A stretch of DNA of 64,000 nt from Bradyrhizobium sp. CB1650 (GCF_029761915.1 NZ_CP121695.1:3253501-3317500), one strand, 5' to 3'. Counted from the stretch's first letter, positions 44,973 through 53,893 are shown. Notes: generated by a model not told the origin, from the sequence alone. Translations and numbers: made by a program.

Positions 44973-46436
44973 CTATCGGGTCTGCACCTGTACTGCCTCT
45001 CCGAACGTCGTCATATCTCCGGGGGCAATCACCAGGTAGCGCCGCTCCGGGGTCGCGGGATCTTTGACGATTTGCCGGATTGGACCGCTCGCAGTAACGA
45101 TCGCCGATCCAGCCGGATTGGTCATGAAGGCCGCCAGCGGTTGCAGGGGGCCACCCCCGTCCGCGCGATCGGCCAGCGCGAGCACGTACTTCTGCATTGG
45201 CTCGAGCCCCGTGACGGACGCCTGCAACACCTGGATCAATCCCTGATCGAACAGCGCAACGCTGGTCGGCGGCTGTCCGTCCTTGGCGTCCTTTGCCGCC
45301 AGCGCCAGATGCGAGGCCTGGGCGGCGACACCAAGAGGCTGCAGGTTCTGGCGATCGTCGGGATCTGGAGCAGCATTGGGCACATAGGCGATCGCCTGGG
45401 GCGCTTGTCCGACCGGAATGTTTGCGATCACGGTATTGGTTGCCGTGTCGATGGCTGCGAGCGCATCGGCATTTTCCAATCCGACGTAGATGCGCGACCC
45501 GTCGCCGGACGGCCACACGCCGTGTGGAAGACTTCCGACCGGTATTGTTGCTACTTGCGAATAATCGTCGGTGCGGAATACCTTGACTTCGTTCAAGCCG
45601 CCGATTGTCACATAGGCAAACGTTCCCTTCGCCGTATGAGCAAAGTTCACGTGGTTGGTGATCGGGCCTGTGTCGATGGTCTTGATGAGGTTGAACGGCG
45701 GCCTGGCGTTGAACACCTGGGTCTTGCCCACATCCTTGAGCGTGAACCATACCTGGCTCCCGTCCGGCGTCGCGGCGATGTTCGGACAGAACGGGCTTTC
45801 CTGCTTGACCTTTGCAATGATTTCGTGGTCAGCGACGGATACAATTTCGGTTTCCGGATTGAAGGACGAGCAGATATAGCCGTATTTGCCGTCGGGCGAG
45901 AAGATCTGCATGCCGGGCCCGTTAGGCGTCGTGATGCGCGTCTTCTCCGTGAAGGTCTTGCTGTCAATCACGGAGATATAGTTTTCGCCGCGCACCGTCA
46001 CCCAGACCTCCGTGCCGTCGGGAGTGAAGAACGCTTCATGCGGAGAGCGGCCGACGTAGGTCATATGTTTCACGGCATTCGTGGCAGTGTCGATAAAGGT
46101 CACGGAATTCGATCCGATCGAAACCACGGCCAGCGTCCGATGATCGGGCGAATAGCCCATGCCATGGACGAGGACCTGGCCCTTGTAGAGAGGGCTGAAA
46201 TTGGCTGGCTGCGGATCTCCCAACCTGATCACGCCGAGGAGCTTGTTATCGACCGGGTCGGTCACCGAAACCGTATTGGAGAATTGTTCCGCGGCATAAA
46301 CGCGGTCGTGATGGCTGATCGGGACATCAGGCGCGGATAGCGCGCCGGGCGCCTGGCCTGCCCACGCACTGCCACAGGCCGCAAGCATCGTGCTTGCAAG
46401 AAGAAGGCTTTTGGCGATTGAGAACAGCTTGCTCAT
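44973..46436 (-). CDS. Exported YVTN-family beta-propeller protein
   Basis: A 487-residue protein started at ATG 46436, about 9 bases after AAAGG; ATGs at 46442 and 46445 are alternatives. A signal peptide is present (LLASTMLAACGSAWAGQAPG). Repeated blades of the 40-residue YVTN type follow: NSVTFIDTATNAVKHMTYVG, GENYISVIDSKTFTEKTRI, and DALAAIDTATNTVIANIPVG. A C-terminal beta domain (VLALADRADGGGPLQPLAAF) ends the protein. Propellers of this kind bind ligands or act as scaffolds or enzymes. It lies 16 bp after the exported hydrolase gene. Confidence 0.85.
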   Translation of the reverse strand: MSKLFSIAKSLLLASTMLAACGSAWAGQAPGALSAPDVPISHHDRVYAAEQFSNTVSVTDPVDNKLLGVIRLGDPQPANFSPLYKGQVLVHGMGYSPDHRTLAVVSIGSNSVTFIDTATNAVKHMTYVGRSPHEAFFTPDGTEVWVTVRGENYISVIDSKTFTEKTRITTPNGPGMQIFSPDGKYGYICSSFNPETEIVSVADHEIIAKVKQESPFCPNIAATPDGSQVWFTLKDVGKTQVFNARPPFNLIKTIDTGPITNHVNFAHTAKGTFAYVTIGGLNEVKVFRTDDYSQVATIPVGSLPHGVWPSGDGSRIYVGLENADALAAIDTATNTVIANIPVGQAPQAIAYVPNAAPDPDDRQNLQPLGVAAQASHLALAAKDAKDGQPPTSVALFDQGLIQVLQASVTGLEPMQKYVLALADRADGGGPLQPLAAFMTNPAGSAIVTASGPIRQIVKDPATPERRYLVIAPGDMTTFGEAVQVQTR

Positions 46437-46452
46437 TTTCATCATCCTTTGG

Positions 46453-47514
46453 TTAAAGGCCAGCAGCTTTCGTGACGTCAGCCACCGCTTCGGCAAAGGC
46501 TTGAGGAGCCTCCTGCGGCAGATTGTGCCCGATGCCGCCCGTGATGGTCCGGTGCGAATATTTGCCGGAAAACATCTTTGCATAGGCCGCAGGGTCGGGA
46601 TGCGGCGCACCGTTCGCGTCACCTTCCATGGTGATGGTCGGCACGGTGATAACCGGACGCTGGACGAGCCTTCTCTCCAGATCGTCGTATTTCCGTTCGC
46701 CCTCGGCGAGGCCGAGCCGCCAGCGGTAATTATGGATCGCGACCGCGACATGATCGGGATTGTCGAATGCCTTCGCGCTGCGATCGAAGGTGGCGTCGTC
46801 GAACGCCCACTTCGGCGACGCGAGCTGCCAGATCAGCTTCGAGAAGTCGTGACGGTATTTGTCATAACCTTCGCGGCCGCGCTCGGTCGCGAAATAGAAT
46901 TGGTACCACCATTGCAGCTCGGCCTTCGGAGGTAGCGGCTTTCTTTCGGCTTCCGGGTTACCAATCAGGTAACCGCTGACCGAGACCATGGCCTTGCAGC
47001 GTTCCGGCCAGAGTGCCGCCACGATGTTGGCCGTCCGCGCGCCCCAGTCGAAACCGGCGAGCGTTGCCTTGTCGATCTTGAGCGCGTCCATCAGTGCGAT
47101 TGTATCGACGGCGACCGCCGAGGGCTGGCCGTTGCGCATCGTGGCATCGGTGAGGAAGCGCGTCGTGCCATAGCCGCGCAAGAAGGGCACGATCGCGCGA
47201 TAACCCGCCGATGCAAGCAGGTTTGCGACATCGACAAAACTGTGAATGTCGTACGGCCAGCCGTGGAGCAGGATGACAGGTGCGCCGTCAGCGGGACCGG
47301 CTTCAGCGTAGCCGACATTGAGAAGCCCGGCATCGATCTGCTTGAGCTGCGCGAACGAGGGATTCGCTCCCGGCTTGAAATTGCGCGTATCCGGACTCTT
47401 CGTAACGGCCGATTGCGCGTTGGCGGAACCGCTGAGGGCGAGCTGGGCTGTGGCAAGCATTATCGCTGCTGTGCCGAAGAAGCGCCGCCGATCGTGGTTG
47501 ATCTTGTCTGACAT
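46453..47514 (-). CDS. Tat-exported alpha/beta hydrolase (epoxide-hydrolase-like)
   Basis: A 353-residue protein from ATG 47514 (GAGAACATCAAG upstream). The leader NHDRRRFFGTAAIMLATAQL is Tat-like. The catalytic core has LLHGWPYDIHSF, nucleophile Asp in LAGFDWGARTANIVA, and GGIGHNLPQEAPQAF with the His. It is strikingly similar to the hydrolase at 6474-7538, with long shared blocks such as SVSGYLIG and PPKAELQWWYQ. It is the first gene of the minus-strand operon that continues with the propeller, ECF sigma and anti-sigma genes. Confidence 0.88.
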   Translation of the reverse strand: MSDKINHDRRRFFGTAAIMLATAQLALSGSANAQSAVTKSPDTRNFKPGANPSFAQLKQIDAGLLNVGYAEAGPADGAPVILLHGWPYDIHSFVDVANLLASAGYRAIVPFLRGYGTTRFLTDATMRNGQPSAVAVDTIALMDALKIDKATLAGFDWGARTANIVAALWPERCKAMVSVSGYLIGNPEAERKPLPPKAELQWWYQFYFATERGREGYDKYRHDFSKLIWQLASPKWAFDDATFDRSAKAFDNPDHVAVAIHNYRWRLGLAEGERKYDDLERRLVQRPVITVPTITMEGDANGAPHPDPAAYAKMFSGKYSHRTITGGIGHNLPQEAPQAFAEAVADVTKAAGL

Positions 47515-47617
47515 CTTGATGTTCTCCAGATCGTTGCATCTTCGTGCGCTGATGAGTTCGCCCGCCCTTGCCGGTTTGGTTTGCAATGCCACGATCAATT
47601 CACCAGCTGAGGTCTCG

Positions 47618-48136
47618 TTACCGTAACGGCGTGTCCATCTGCATGCTGGAGTGGTGATGTTGTGCCGGACTGGAAGCCGGTTGCTGCTGCGTCGGAGCAG
47701 GCGTGGAATTCGTTACGGATTCGCCGATCGCAAGTTTCATGGCCGCGATTTCCTGAACCTGGTCGACAATGATCTCCTGCGCGATGCGCCGCAGCTGTTC
47801 GTTCTTGCCATAGCGCAATTCGCTGACCGCCATCTCGATCGCGCCCTGATGATGAGGGGTCATCATTGCTACGAAATCGCGATCGATATCGCCGGTCGGC
47901 TTGATCGCCATATCGTTCATCATCTTGATCATTGCCGCCTCGTTCTCTTTCCAGAACGGAGCTTCGTCGACGGTGGCTGCCGGCGGCACAGGCAGGTGGT
48001 GTTCCTGCGCCATCACATGTGACGGAAGGGCAAACGCGACAAGAAGGCGCGCGCCGAGGAACGCAGCGCCGAGACCATGCTTAGGGAGGTGGCCCAAGAA
48101 TGCCATTGCGACGCCGCGAAACGATGACTGATGCAT
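47618..48136 (-). CDS. DUF305-family exported protein
   Basis: The start is ATG 48136, with GGAG 6 bases upstream. The 172-residue protein has a leader (LLVAFALPSHVMAQ) and the DUF305 ferritin-like helical core: ENEAAMIKMMNDMAIKPTGD, DRDFVAMMTPHHQGAIEMAV and LRRIAQEIIVDQVQEIAAMK. The paired MMTPHHQGAI and acidic residues are typical. The C-terminus is Gln/His-rich. DUF305 proteins often sit beside copper and metal resistance genes. It is 103 bp upstream of the hydrolase gene on the same strand and might be co-transcribed. Confidence 0.85.
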   Translation of the reverse strand: MHQSSFRGVAMAFLGHLPKHGLGAAFLGARLLVAFALPSHVMAQEHHLPVPPAATVDEAPFWKENEAAMIKMMNDMAIKPTGDIDRDFVAMMTPHHQGAIEMAVSELRYGKNEQLRRIAQEIIVDQVQEIAAMKLAIGESVTNSTPAPTQQQPASSPAQHHHSSMQMDTPLR

Positions 48137-48336
48137 TGTCAGCTCCATGACTGGTGTGTTGGGGGTGTGACGTGCCGGGGGGCGTCCTATTCCGCCGCGC
48201 CTGCAAGAAACTCCGGAGTGGCGGCTCGCCGAATCTTGAAAAGCGCAATCGTTGCAAGGACAAAGGATCGTCCAGGGAGGCCGATCACATAGACGTTAGG
48301 TGTGCTGGCACGCGTCGTGGAGAATTCCGCTTGCGA

Positions 48337-48481
48337 TTGCTAGCGGCGGGCTCGCATATTATCGGGCCGACACGAAGGATATGTCCCGAAGCTGGCCGAT
48401 TACGTTGACCGCATCTTGAAGGGTGCCCAACCCGCCGATTTGCCCGTCCAAACGCCGACCAAGTTCGAGCTGATCCTCAAG
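48337..48481 (+). pseudogene. ABC transporter substrate-binding protein (ABC_sub_bind) fragment
   Basis: In two adjacent frames the plus strand reads IASGGLAYYRADTKD and then GYVPKLADYVDRILKGAQPA, DLPVQTPTKFELILK. This is the near-C-terminal part of the periplasmic ABC_sub_bind proteins common in Bradyrhizobium, where ...INLKTAKALGL normally follows. Everything before and after is missing. The surrounding 48150-48720 holds no other recognisable gene. Confidence 0.65.
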
Positions 48482-48726
48482 TCTTGGCCTTGCGATTTCA
48501 GCGTCAGTATAGCCTTTGCTGCAGTGCAGGAGCATTGTCGGCCCCTAGCAGACTTAGTGGCCGGCGATGAGATGTCCGCTTCTCTGCAGCGCAGTAGTTG
48601 CGGGGCCGCAGAGCGAGCGAAAGAAGTGGCGGATTGGGCTCAGCTTTTCTTGCAAAGCCAAATCCGCCTGTCTCTCGCAAGACGGCGCTGGGTTACGCTT
48701 CGCCAACCCGCCCTTACCAACCAGGC

Positions 48727-48978
48727 TCAACAGATTCGCGGATTATCGCCGGCGTCGCAAACGCCTCCGGGCTGGTTCTGGAACGACAGGTCGGATTTCG
48801 CGGTGGCCAGTGCCGGCATGCGGGCATGACTGTAGAGCCAGTGGTCCGCCGGGGCGGAACTCGCATGGTGCGTCTGTACGACGTATCGCTCGGCCGCTGA
48901 GGTCTCGTGAGCCGCGGCTGATGTTGTGAGCATGGCTACCGCGATCAATCCCGCCGAAAAGAGTTGAATTGGAGTCAT
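48727..48978 (-). CDS. Small secreted protein of unknown function
   Basis: An 83-residue protein behind AAAGGAGACGTTCG, a strong ribosome site. It begins with a signal peptide (MTPIQLFSAGLIAVAMLTTS, cleavage near AAAHE). The mature part is about 60 residues with HHASSAPADHWLYSHARMP and ends CDAGDNPRIC, giving two cysteines. Small exported proteins of this type are frequent in Bradyrhizobium-like genomes; no function known. Confidence 0.65.
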   Translation of the reverse strand: MTPIQLFSAGLIAVAMLTTSAAAHETSAAERYVVQTHHASSAPADHWLYSHARMPALATAKSDLSFQNQPGGVCDAGDNPRIC

Positions 48979-49122
48979 CGAACGTCTCCTTTGGGCTTCA
49001 GCAAGCGCGAGGACACCCTCACTGCCGCCACCCGTTGCGCTCTCGTCATGACGAATCTCGCGGCGTTTTATTCCGGCTCGGCTGGGTTAGCTTGCCCCAA
49101 ATCGCAGGTTTGTGATTGGGAA

Positions 49123-49281
49123 GGCCGGCGCCAGGTGCTCGCGGTCGAGCTCGCCAACCGGGAGAGCCGGTCGAGCTGGAAGGAGTTTTTGGAAGCCCTG
49201 AAGGCCCGCGGCCTGCACGGCGTCGAGTTCGTCGTCTCCGATGATCATCCCGGCTTGACGAAGGCGATCGCCGAAGTGCTC
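49123..49281 (+). mobile_element. IS256-family transposase remnant
   Basis: 53 codons read GRRQVLAVELANRESRSSWK, EFLEALKARGLHGVEFVVSD and DHPGLTKAIAEV, the central part of mutator/IS256 transposases including the catalytic Asp of SDDHPGL. The sequence on both sides is unrelated. It belongs to a different subtype from the remnant at 26531. The stretch from 49282 to 49540 is GC-rich with no recognisable gene. Confidence 0.78.
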
Positions 49282-49540
49282 GCCGGCGTGTTCTGGAGCG
49301 AGCGCACGCATTCGCCCCCAAGAAGTCATTTGGAGCGGCGCTGCCGCTTCGCAAGGCGTACTCCGACTCCGCCACCATTCCTGGGCTCAACACACCGGGG
49401 CTCAGCACGGAAGCGCGACGTCCCCAAGGCGAACGCGCGAGATGCCCCGGGGTGCCGCCGACAAGAAGTGGGATCCGCGGCGCCCCGGCCCCCGCTCTTT
49501 TTTTAGGCGGGAAATTAAGCAGGTCGGACCGGTCGAACCG

Positions 49541-50443
49541 TCATCGCAGCGGAATCCAGAGCGGGCTCTTCCAACCCTTCAATGCCTCGAGAAACACCTG
49601 AAGCTTGGACGGCAGAAACCGGCGCGTAGGGTAGACTGTGTGAATGAAGATTTCCGGAGAGGACCATTCCGGGAGCAGGCGAACGAGTTCTCCTTTGGCG
49701 ATCCGCGCGTCGCAAAATGTTGAGGGAAGGAACCCGATGCCGTGGCCGCGGCATGTAAAGGCGCTAACGGCTTGGTGGTCGCGAGCGGAGACCGGACCGG
49801 AAACGGGTACCTTGATCGATTTCCTGCCGCTGACGAACTCCCACTCGGCTTCATTATTTCTTCCGTTCAGAAGGATGCACTGATGCTCGCGTAGATCATC
49901 GGGCCTGGACGGAGGATTGCGGCCATCGAGGTAGTCCGGCGTGCAGACGAGATAGCGAACGCTCTTTCCAATGCGTTGGGCGACAAGCGTCGAGTCCCGC
50001 AACTCTCCATAGCGCAGGGCGACGTCGACATTCTCGGCAATCAGGTCGACGAAGGCATTCGTGACGAACAGATCGACGTGAACGCGAGGATGGGTCCGCA
50101 GGAACGACGATATGAATTTATAAAACGGCTCCTGTCCTATGGTGACGGGCACCGAAACCTTGAGCAGCCCCTCCGGCTTTCGTTGAACCTGCGTGAGGGC
50201 CCGTTCGGCATCGTAGAGTTCGCCGAGCGGGTCGTTGCACTGATTGAAATAGGCGCGCCCCTGTTCTGTCAGATTCAGCCGGCGCGTCGTGCGCTGAAGA
50301 AGCGTTGCGCCGAGTTGCTCTTCGAGCACCGTCACCCTGCGGCTGACCGTCGACACGGGCATGCCAAGTGCACGCGCCGCTCGGCTGAAGCTTTCGAGTT
50401 GAGCCACCTTTGCGAAGATCGCGATGTCGTTGAGATCGATCAT
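49541..50443 (-). CDS. LysR-type transcriptional regulator
   Basis: A 300-residue regulator. The N-terminal winged HTH is DLNDIAIFAKVAQLESFSRA, ALGMPVSTVSRRVTVLEEQL and LQRTTRRLNLTEQG; it belongs to the LysR subgroup with an HTH of the VSRR type (as in DmlR-like proteins). The effector domain (KVSVPVTIGQEPFYKF, VDLIAENVDVALRYGEL) follows. It is divergent from the cupin gene; a 28-bp palindrome lies 19 bp upstream of its start. Pieces of its 5' end recur at 53819 and 58861, which suggests local duplications. Confidence 0.92.
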   Translation of the reverse strand: MIDLNDIAIFAKVAQLESFSRAARALGMPVSTVSRRVTVLEEQLGATLLQRTTRRLNLTEQGRAYFNQCNDPLGELYDAERALTQVQRKPEGLLKVSVPVTIGQEPFYKFISSFLRTHPRVHVDLFVTNAFVDLIAENVDVALRYGELRDSTLVAQRIGKSVRYLVCTPDYLDGRNPPSRPDDLREHQCILLNGRNNEAEWEFVSGRKSIKVPVSGPVSARDHQAVSAFTCRGHGIGFLPSTFCDARIAKGELVRLLPEWSSPEIFIHTVYPTRRFLPSKLQVFLEALKGWKSPLWIPLR

Positions 50444-50461
50444 GGTCCCACTTTCTCACAA

Positions 50462-50489
50462 ATGGAAAACAGATTCCAGATATTTCCAT
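50462..50489. promoter_or_regulatory. 28-bp palindromic putative LysR operator (copy 1)
   Basis: ATGGAAA-N14-TTTCCAT is a perfect 7-bp inverted repeat, with an inner TGGAA-N6-TTCCA overlapping it. It lies just upstream of the lysR start and in the divergent region before the cupin gene. The same 28-bp arrangement recurs at 53913-53940 beside a duplicated piece of the lysR 5' end, which makes a regulatory role likely. Confidence 0.55.
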
Positions 50490-50683
50490 CTAGTTAGGGA
50501 ACGCCCGATCCGGCAGGTTTTTGCCAGGGCAATCGACGTGGTAGCGGAGGGTCGCATGGCAGACAAAGTCGCAGTCGATGGCGCCAACCTCGTGAGAAGT
50601 TCGTAAACGGGTTTTATCGCAAGCACGACAACAGGCGGCGCAGGGGCCCCGTCACTTCATTGATGTCACTAGGGAGAAAAGAG

Positions 50684-51076
50684 ATGTGCTTCGCTACGCG
50701 GCCATTGGCGGCATTCTTGGGGGCTACTATTCTGTTTGCTGCGATCACAGGCAGCTCACTTGCCCAGAAGCGAACGGCTCTGCAGACGATTGAATTCCCA
50801 CCGGGATACGAGACGGTGGCTGTGATTGCTGAACTCCAGCCAGGCCAGTGCACTACCCGCCATGGTCATCCAGGCATTGAAAGCGCCTATGTTCTAGAGG
50901 GAGAGGCTGTTGCGAAGTTCGATAACAAGCCGGACCAGATTCTCAGAACGGGGCACCCGCTGCAGTTCGGGGTCGAGGAAGTGCATAACGTCTGCAATAT
51001 CAGCAGCGCACCGTTCAGGGCTCTCGCCCATTACATCGTCCAAAAGGGCAAGCCGTTGGTGACACCCGCTCGGTGA
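50684..51076 (+). CDS. Exported cupin-domain protein
   Basis: A 130-residue protein from ATG 50684 behind AGGGAGAAAAGAG. A signal peptide is seen (FLGATILFAAITGSSLAQ). The cupin core has TTRHGHPGIESAYVLEGEAV (metal-ligand His, His and Glu) and a second motif with EEVHNVCNIS. The gene is divergent from lysR and may be under its control. Small periplasmic cupins of this kind are not functionally defined. Confidence 0.8.
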   Translation: MCFATRPLAAFLGATILFAAITGSSLAQKRTALQTIEFPPGYETVAVIAELQPGQCTTRHGHPGIESAYVLEGEAVAKFDNKPDQILRTGHPLQFGVEEVHNVCNISSAPFRALAHYIVQKGKPLVTPAR

Positions 51077-51200
51077 TGCTCTCCGGATTGCTCACACGCA
51101 GGACGATCGGCTTGTCCTGACAGTTTTTCAGTTTGTGCGCCTGTCGAGTGCAAAGCTCGACACGGCAACGAAGTCACGTTTCCCAAGAGGAGGACTGGTT

Positions 51201-52100
51201 ATGCTGCGACAGGTAAGAGCCACGGTATCATTTGTGGTGGTTGCCTTCTTGCTCATAGCCGAAGGTGTGCTGGATGCGCGCGCGGACTCGAAACTGCCGG
51301 ATCCCCTCAAGGCGAGTGTCGCGCAACAGCTTTTTCGGCTGGATTGCGGCCGCTCCCTCGCGAACGACGAGTCGGTATGGACGCCGGGCCAGAACGTCGG
51401 GGTGAGCATCGAGTTCTCATCGACTTGCTGGCTTATCAGACATGGGAAGGACTGGTTGCTCTGGGATACCGGTGTTCCTGAAGCAACGTTCGGCGACACC
51501 CGAGGCTGGTCTACTTTGCCGAAGTTGATCGTCTATCACCTCGATAAGACGCTAACAGCCCAGCTCGCCGAGCTCGGGTTGAAGCGAGATGATGTCACTC
51601 GGGTCGCCATATCGCATACGCATGGAGACCATATCGGTAATGTCAGTCTGTTCTCAAACTCCACAATCCTCATGCAGCGGGCTGAGTATAACTGGATACA
51701 TTCCCCCGACGGGCCGAATGACAATGTGAATCAATTGATGGCACTGGCGCGTAAACTCATGGGGACCCCGAAGAACCTTCAACTCATCGACGGTGATACC
51801 GATATATTCGGCGACGGAAGCGTGATTTTGGTTTCTACGCCTGGGCATACTCCCGGCAGCCAGGCGCTGCTGGTTCATCTCAAGAATTCTGGCTTCATCA
51901 TTCTGTCCGGCGACGTTGCCCATCTGGAAGGGAATTTCGAAAAAAGCATAGTTCCGTCCCTCAATACCAATAAGCCGGAATCGATCGCGTCGATGGAAAG
52001 AATCAGGCAGCTGATCGAAACATACAAGGCGACACTCTTCATCAATCATGACAAGAAGCAATCCGACAAGCTTAAGTTGCTCCCTGCATTCTACGACTAA
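51201..52100 (+). CDS. Exported metallo-beta-lactamase-fold hydrolase (lactonase-like)
   Basis: A 299-residue protein from ATG 51201 behind AGAGGAGGACTGGTT. It has a signal peptide (FVVVAFLLIAEGVLDARAD). The zinc site is ISHTHGDHIGN (His139, His141, Asp143, His144), with STPGHTPGS and LSGDVAHLE supplying further ligands. FWLIRHGKDWLLWDTG-type sequence (STCWLIRHGKDWLLWDTG) matches the AHL-lactonase branch of the superfamily. It could open lactones in the periplasm. It precedes the MFS transporter of the catabolic cluster. Confidence 0.85.
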   Translation: MLRQVRATVSFVVVAFLLIAEGVLDARADSKLPDPLKASVAQQLFRLDCGRSLANDESVWTPGQNVGVSIEFSSTCWLIRHGKDWLLWDTGVPEATFGDTRGWSTLPKLIVYHLDKTLTAQLAELGLKRDDVTRVAISHTHGDHIGNVSLFSNSTILMQRAEYNWIHSPDGPNDNVNQLMALARKLMGTPKNLQLIDGDTDIFGDGSVILVSTPGHTPGSQALLVHLKNSGFIILSGDVAHLEGNFEKSIVPSLNTNKPESIASMERIRQLIETYKATLFINHDKKQSDKLKLLPAFYD

Positions 52101-52207
52101 GATTTGGCGATTGGTCGTCGCACCCCGGCAAGGTTGAGGCGCCCGCCGGGCTCGTCAACTAACCAACATCAAATGCGAAAACGCGGCGAAAGCACGAGGG
52201 AAGAGGA

Positions 52208-53521
52208 ATGGCCGATACGACTGTACGACTAGGGGCAGCGGAAGAGATCGGACCCGCGGATGACGCATTCCGAAAGGTCGGTTGGCGCCTCATACCATTC
52301 ATGATCCTGCTCTACTTTGTAGCGTTCCTTGACCGTATCAATATCGGTATCGCTGCGCTCACAATGAACAAGGATCTCGGAATTTCAGCGACGGCTTATG
52401 GAAATGCGGCTGGAATATTCTTCCTTGGATATTTTCTGTTCGAGGTTCCGAGCAATATCATGCTCGAGAAGATCGGTGCGCGCAGGTGGATCGCAAGGAT
52501 CATGGTCACGTGGGGCCTTCTCTCTGCGGGTATGACCTTCGTGCAGGGAGAAACCAGCCTTTTTGTAATCCGCTTCCTGCTTGGCGCTGCGGAAGCCGGA
52601 TTCTTTCCCGGTATGATCTTGTACCTCACTTATTGGTTTCCCGCGTCAACTCGGGCGAAGATAACTGGTGCTTTCCTCGTCGCAATTCCATTATCGAGCG
52701 TTCTTGGTGCTCCAGTTTCCAGCGCAATTCTTGACCTGGTGGGATTTGGCTTACGTGGCTGGCAATGGCTTTTCTTGATCGAAGGGATTCCAGCGATCCT
52801 GCTTGGATTTGTAGTTCTGAAATATTTGACCGACAAGCCAGCCGATGCTGAATGGCTCTCTCCGTCGGAACGTCAGCTTGTCAGCGACAGGATCGCCGCG
52901 GAGGCTGCTCATGGCGGCGAAAAGCACTCTCTTACGGCTGGATTGGTGAGCCTCAAGGTGTGGCTTTTTGGTCTAATCTACTTCGGAATTGTTATCGGCG
53001 TTTATGGCATGAGCCTTTGGTTGCCGCAAATCGTCAAAGGCTTTGGCGAGCTAAGCAACCAGCAGGTCGGGTTTATAACTGCCATTCCTCACGCGTTTGG
53101 TGCCGTCGCGATGGTTGTTTGGGGGCGGCACTCCGATAAGACAGGCGAGCGTGTTTGGCACGTGGCGTTGGCGGCGCTTGCCGGCGGTGGTGGTCTGGTT
53201 GCGAGTGCTTTCCTTGCGAGCGCGCCGATTGTGGCCTTGAGTGCCATGACGTTGGCGGCAATTGGAATATACTCGGCGCTGCCGGTTTTCTGGACATTGC
53301 CCACGGCAATACTGCGAGGGACAGCCGCGGCCGGCGGCATAGCCTTGATCAATTCACTGGGGAATCTGAGTGGGTATCTCGGACCCTCGATGGTTGGCTA
53401 CCTCAAGGACCAGACTGGTAGCTTCCAGTCCGGTCTGATCATGCTCGGAGGATTTCTCGCGATGGCGGGTCTCCTGGTGTTCGCGGTCACTCGCGATAGG
53501 GCCCCAGAGCGTTCATCTTGA
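52208..53521 (+). CDS. MFS transporter, anion:cation symporter (ACS) family
   Basis: A 437-residue transporter with 12 predicted helices. FVAFLDRINIGIAALTMNKD in TM1 and FEVPSNIMLEKIGARRWIAR are the classic ACS (phthalate, glucarate/galactonate-type) signatures. QGETSLFVIRFLLGAAEAGF then FFPGMILYLTYWFPASTRAK is another hallmark. These proteins import organic anions such as sugar acids or aromatic acids. The start follows GGAAGAGGA. It is the probable uptake step for the racemase/dehydrogenase genes downstream. Confidence 0.93.
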   Translation: MADTTVRLGAAEEIGPADDAFRKVGWRLIPFMILLYFVAFLDRINIGIAALTMNKDLGISATAYGNAAGIFFLGYFLFEVPSNIMLEKIGARRWIARIMVTWGLLSAGMTFVQGETSLFVIRFLLGAAEAGFFPGMILYLTYWFPASTRAKITGAFLVAIPLSSVLGAPVSSAILDLVGFGLRGWQWLFLIEGIPAILLGFVVLKYLTDKPADAEWLSPSERQLVSDRIAAEAAHGGEKHSLTAGLVSLKVWLFGLIYFGIVIGVYGMSLWLPQIVKGFGELSNQQVGFITAIPHAFGAVAMVVWGRHSDKTGERVWHVALAALAGGGGLVASAFLASAPIVALSAMTLAAIGIYSALPVFWTLPTAILRGTAAAGGIALINSLGNLSGYLGPSMVGYLKDQTGSFQSGLIMLGGFLAMAGLLVFAVTRDRAPERSS

Positions 53522-53694
53522 AAATCTGATCAAGCGGGTGGACGGCCCCGGGGGTCCACAGGACCAGCAGCGATCTGGTCACCAGCAGCGACGTACTGCC
53601 CTTCAGGGACTCCTAAGAATGGCAAATGGAGACCCTGATACGATGGGCGATGAAACCCACCGAAACGGGCGTCGGCCAGTCTAGCTTTGCTCCC

Positions 53695-53818
53695 TGATTT
53701 CGCGCTGGGTGATCGTTCCGTTGAACTTTACGCTCGGAACGAGTGCGGCCATCGTCAGGGCAGTCCCCCTTTGCTGATCGATCTTGAAACCGAGCATGGC
53801 GTGACCGGGTATGTCGAG
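53695..53818 (+). pseudogene. N-terminal fragment of a mandelate-racemase-like gene
   Basis: The sequence matches, with about one change in five bases by eye, the first part of the racemase-like gene at 55832: VPLNFTLGTSAAIVRAVPL, then after a one-base deletion LIDLETEHGVTGYVE. It stops abruptly at about 53818, where sequence from the lysR 5' end (opposite strand) begins. It has no start codon of its own. Confidence 0.75.
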
Positions 53819-53893
53819 GGCCCGCGCCGCATGGCTGAAGCTTTCGAGCTGTGCCCACCTTCACGAAGATCGCGATGTTGTTGAGATCGATCA
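53819..53893 (-). pseudogene. 5' fragment of a lysR gene
   Basis: The minus strand begins MIDLNNIAIFVKV, almost identical to the N-terminus of the LysR regulator at 50443 (MIDLNDIAIFAKV), then loses frame and joins the racemase fragment at about 53818. The ATG and upstream palindrome are preserved. Only the first 25 codons remain, so no regulator is made. Confidence 0.78.

Noticed and set aside
45072..46340. 422-residue plus-strand open frame
   Set aside because: It lies fully antisense to the YVTN propeller gene and has no ribosome site or domain pattern.
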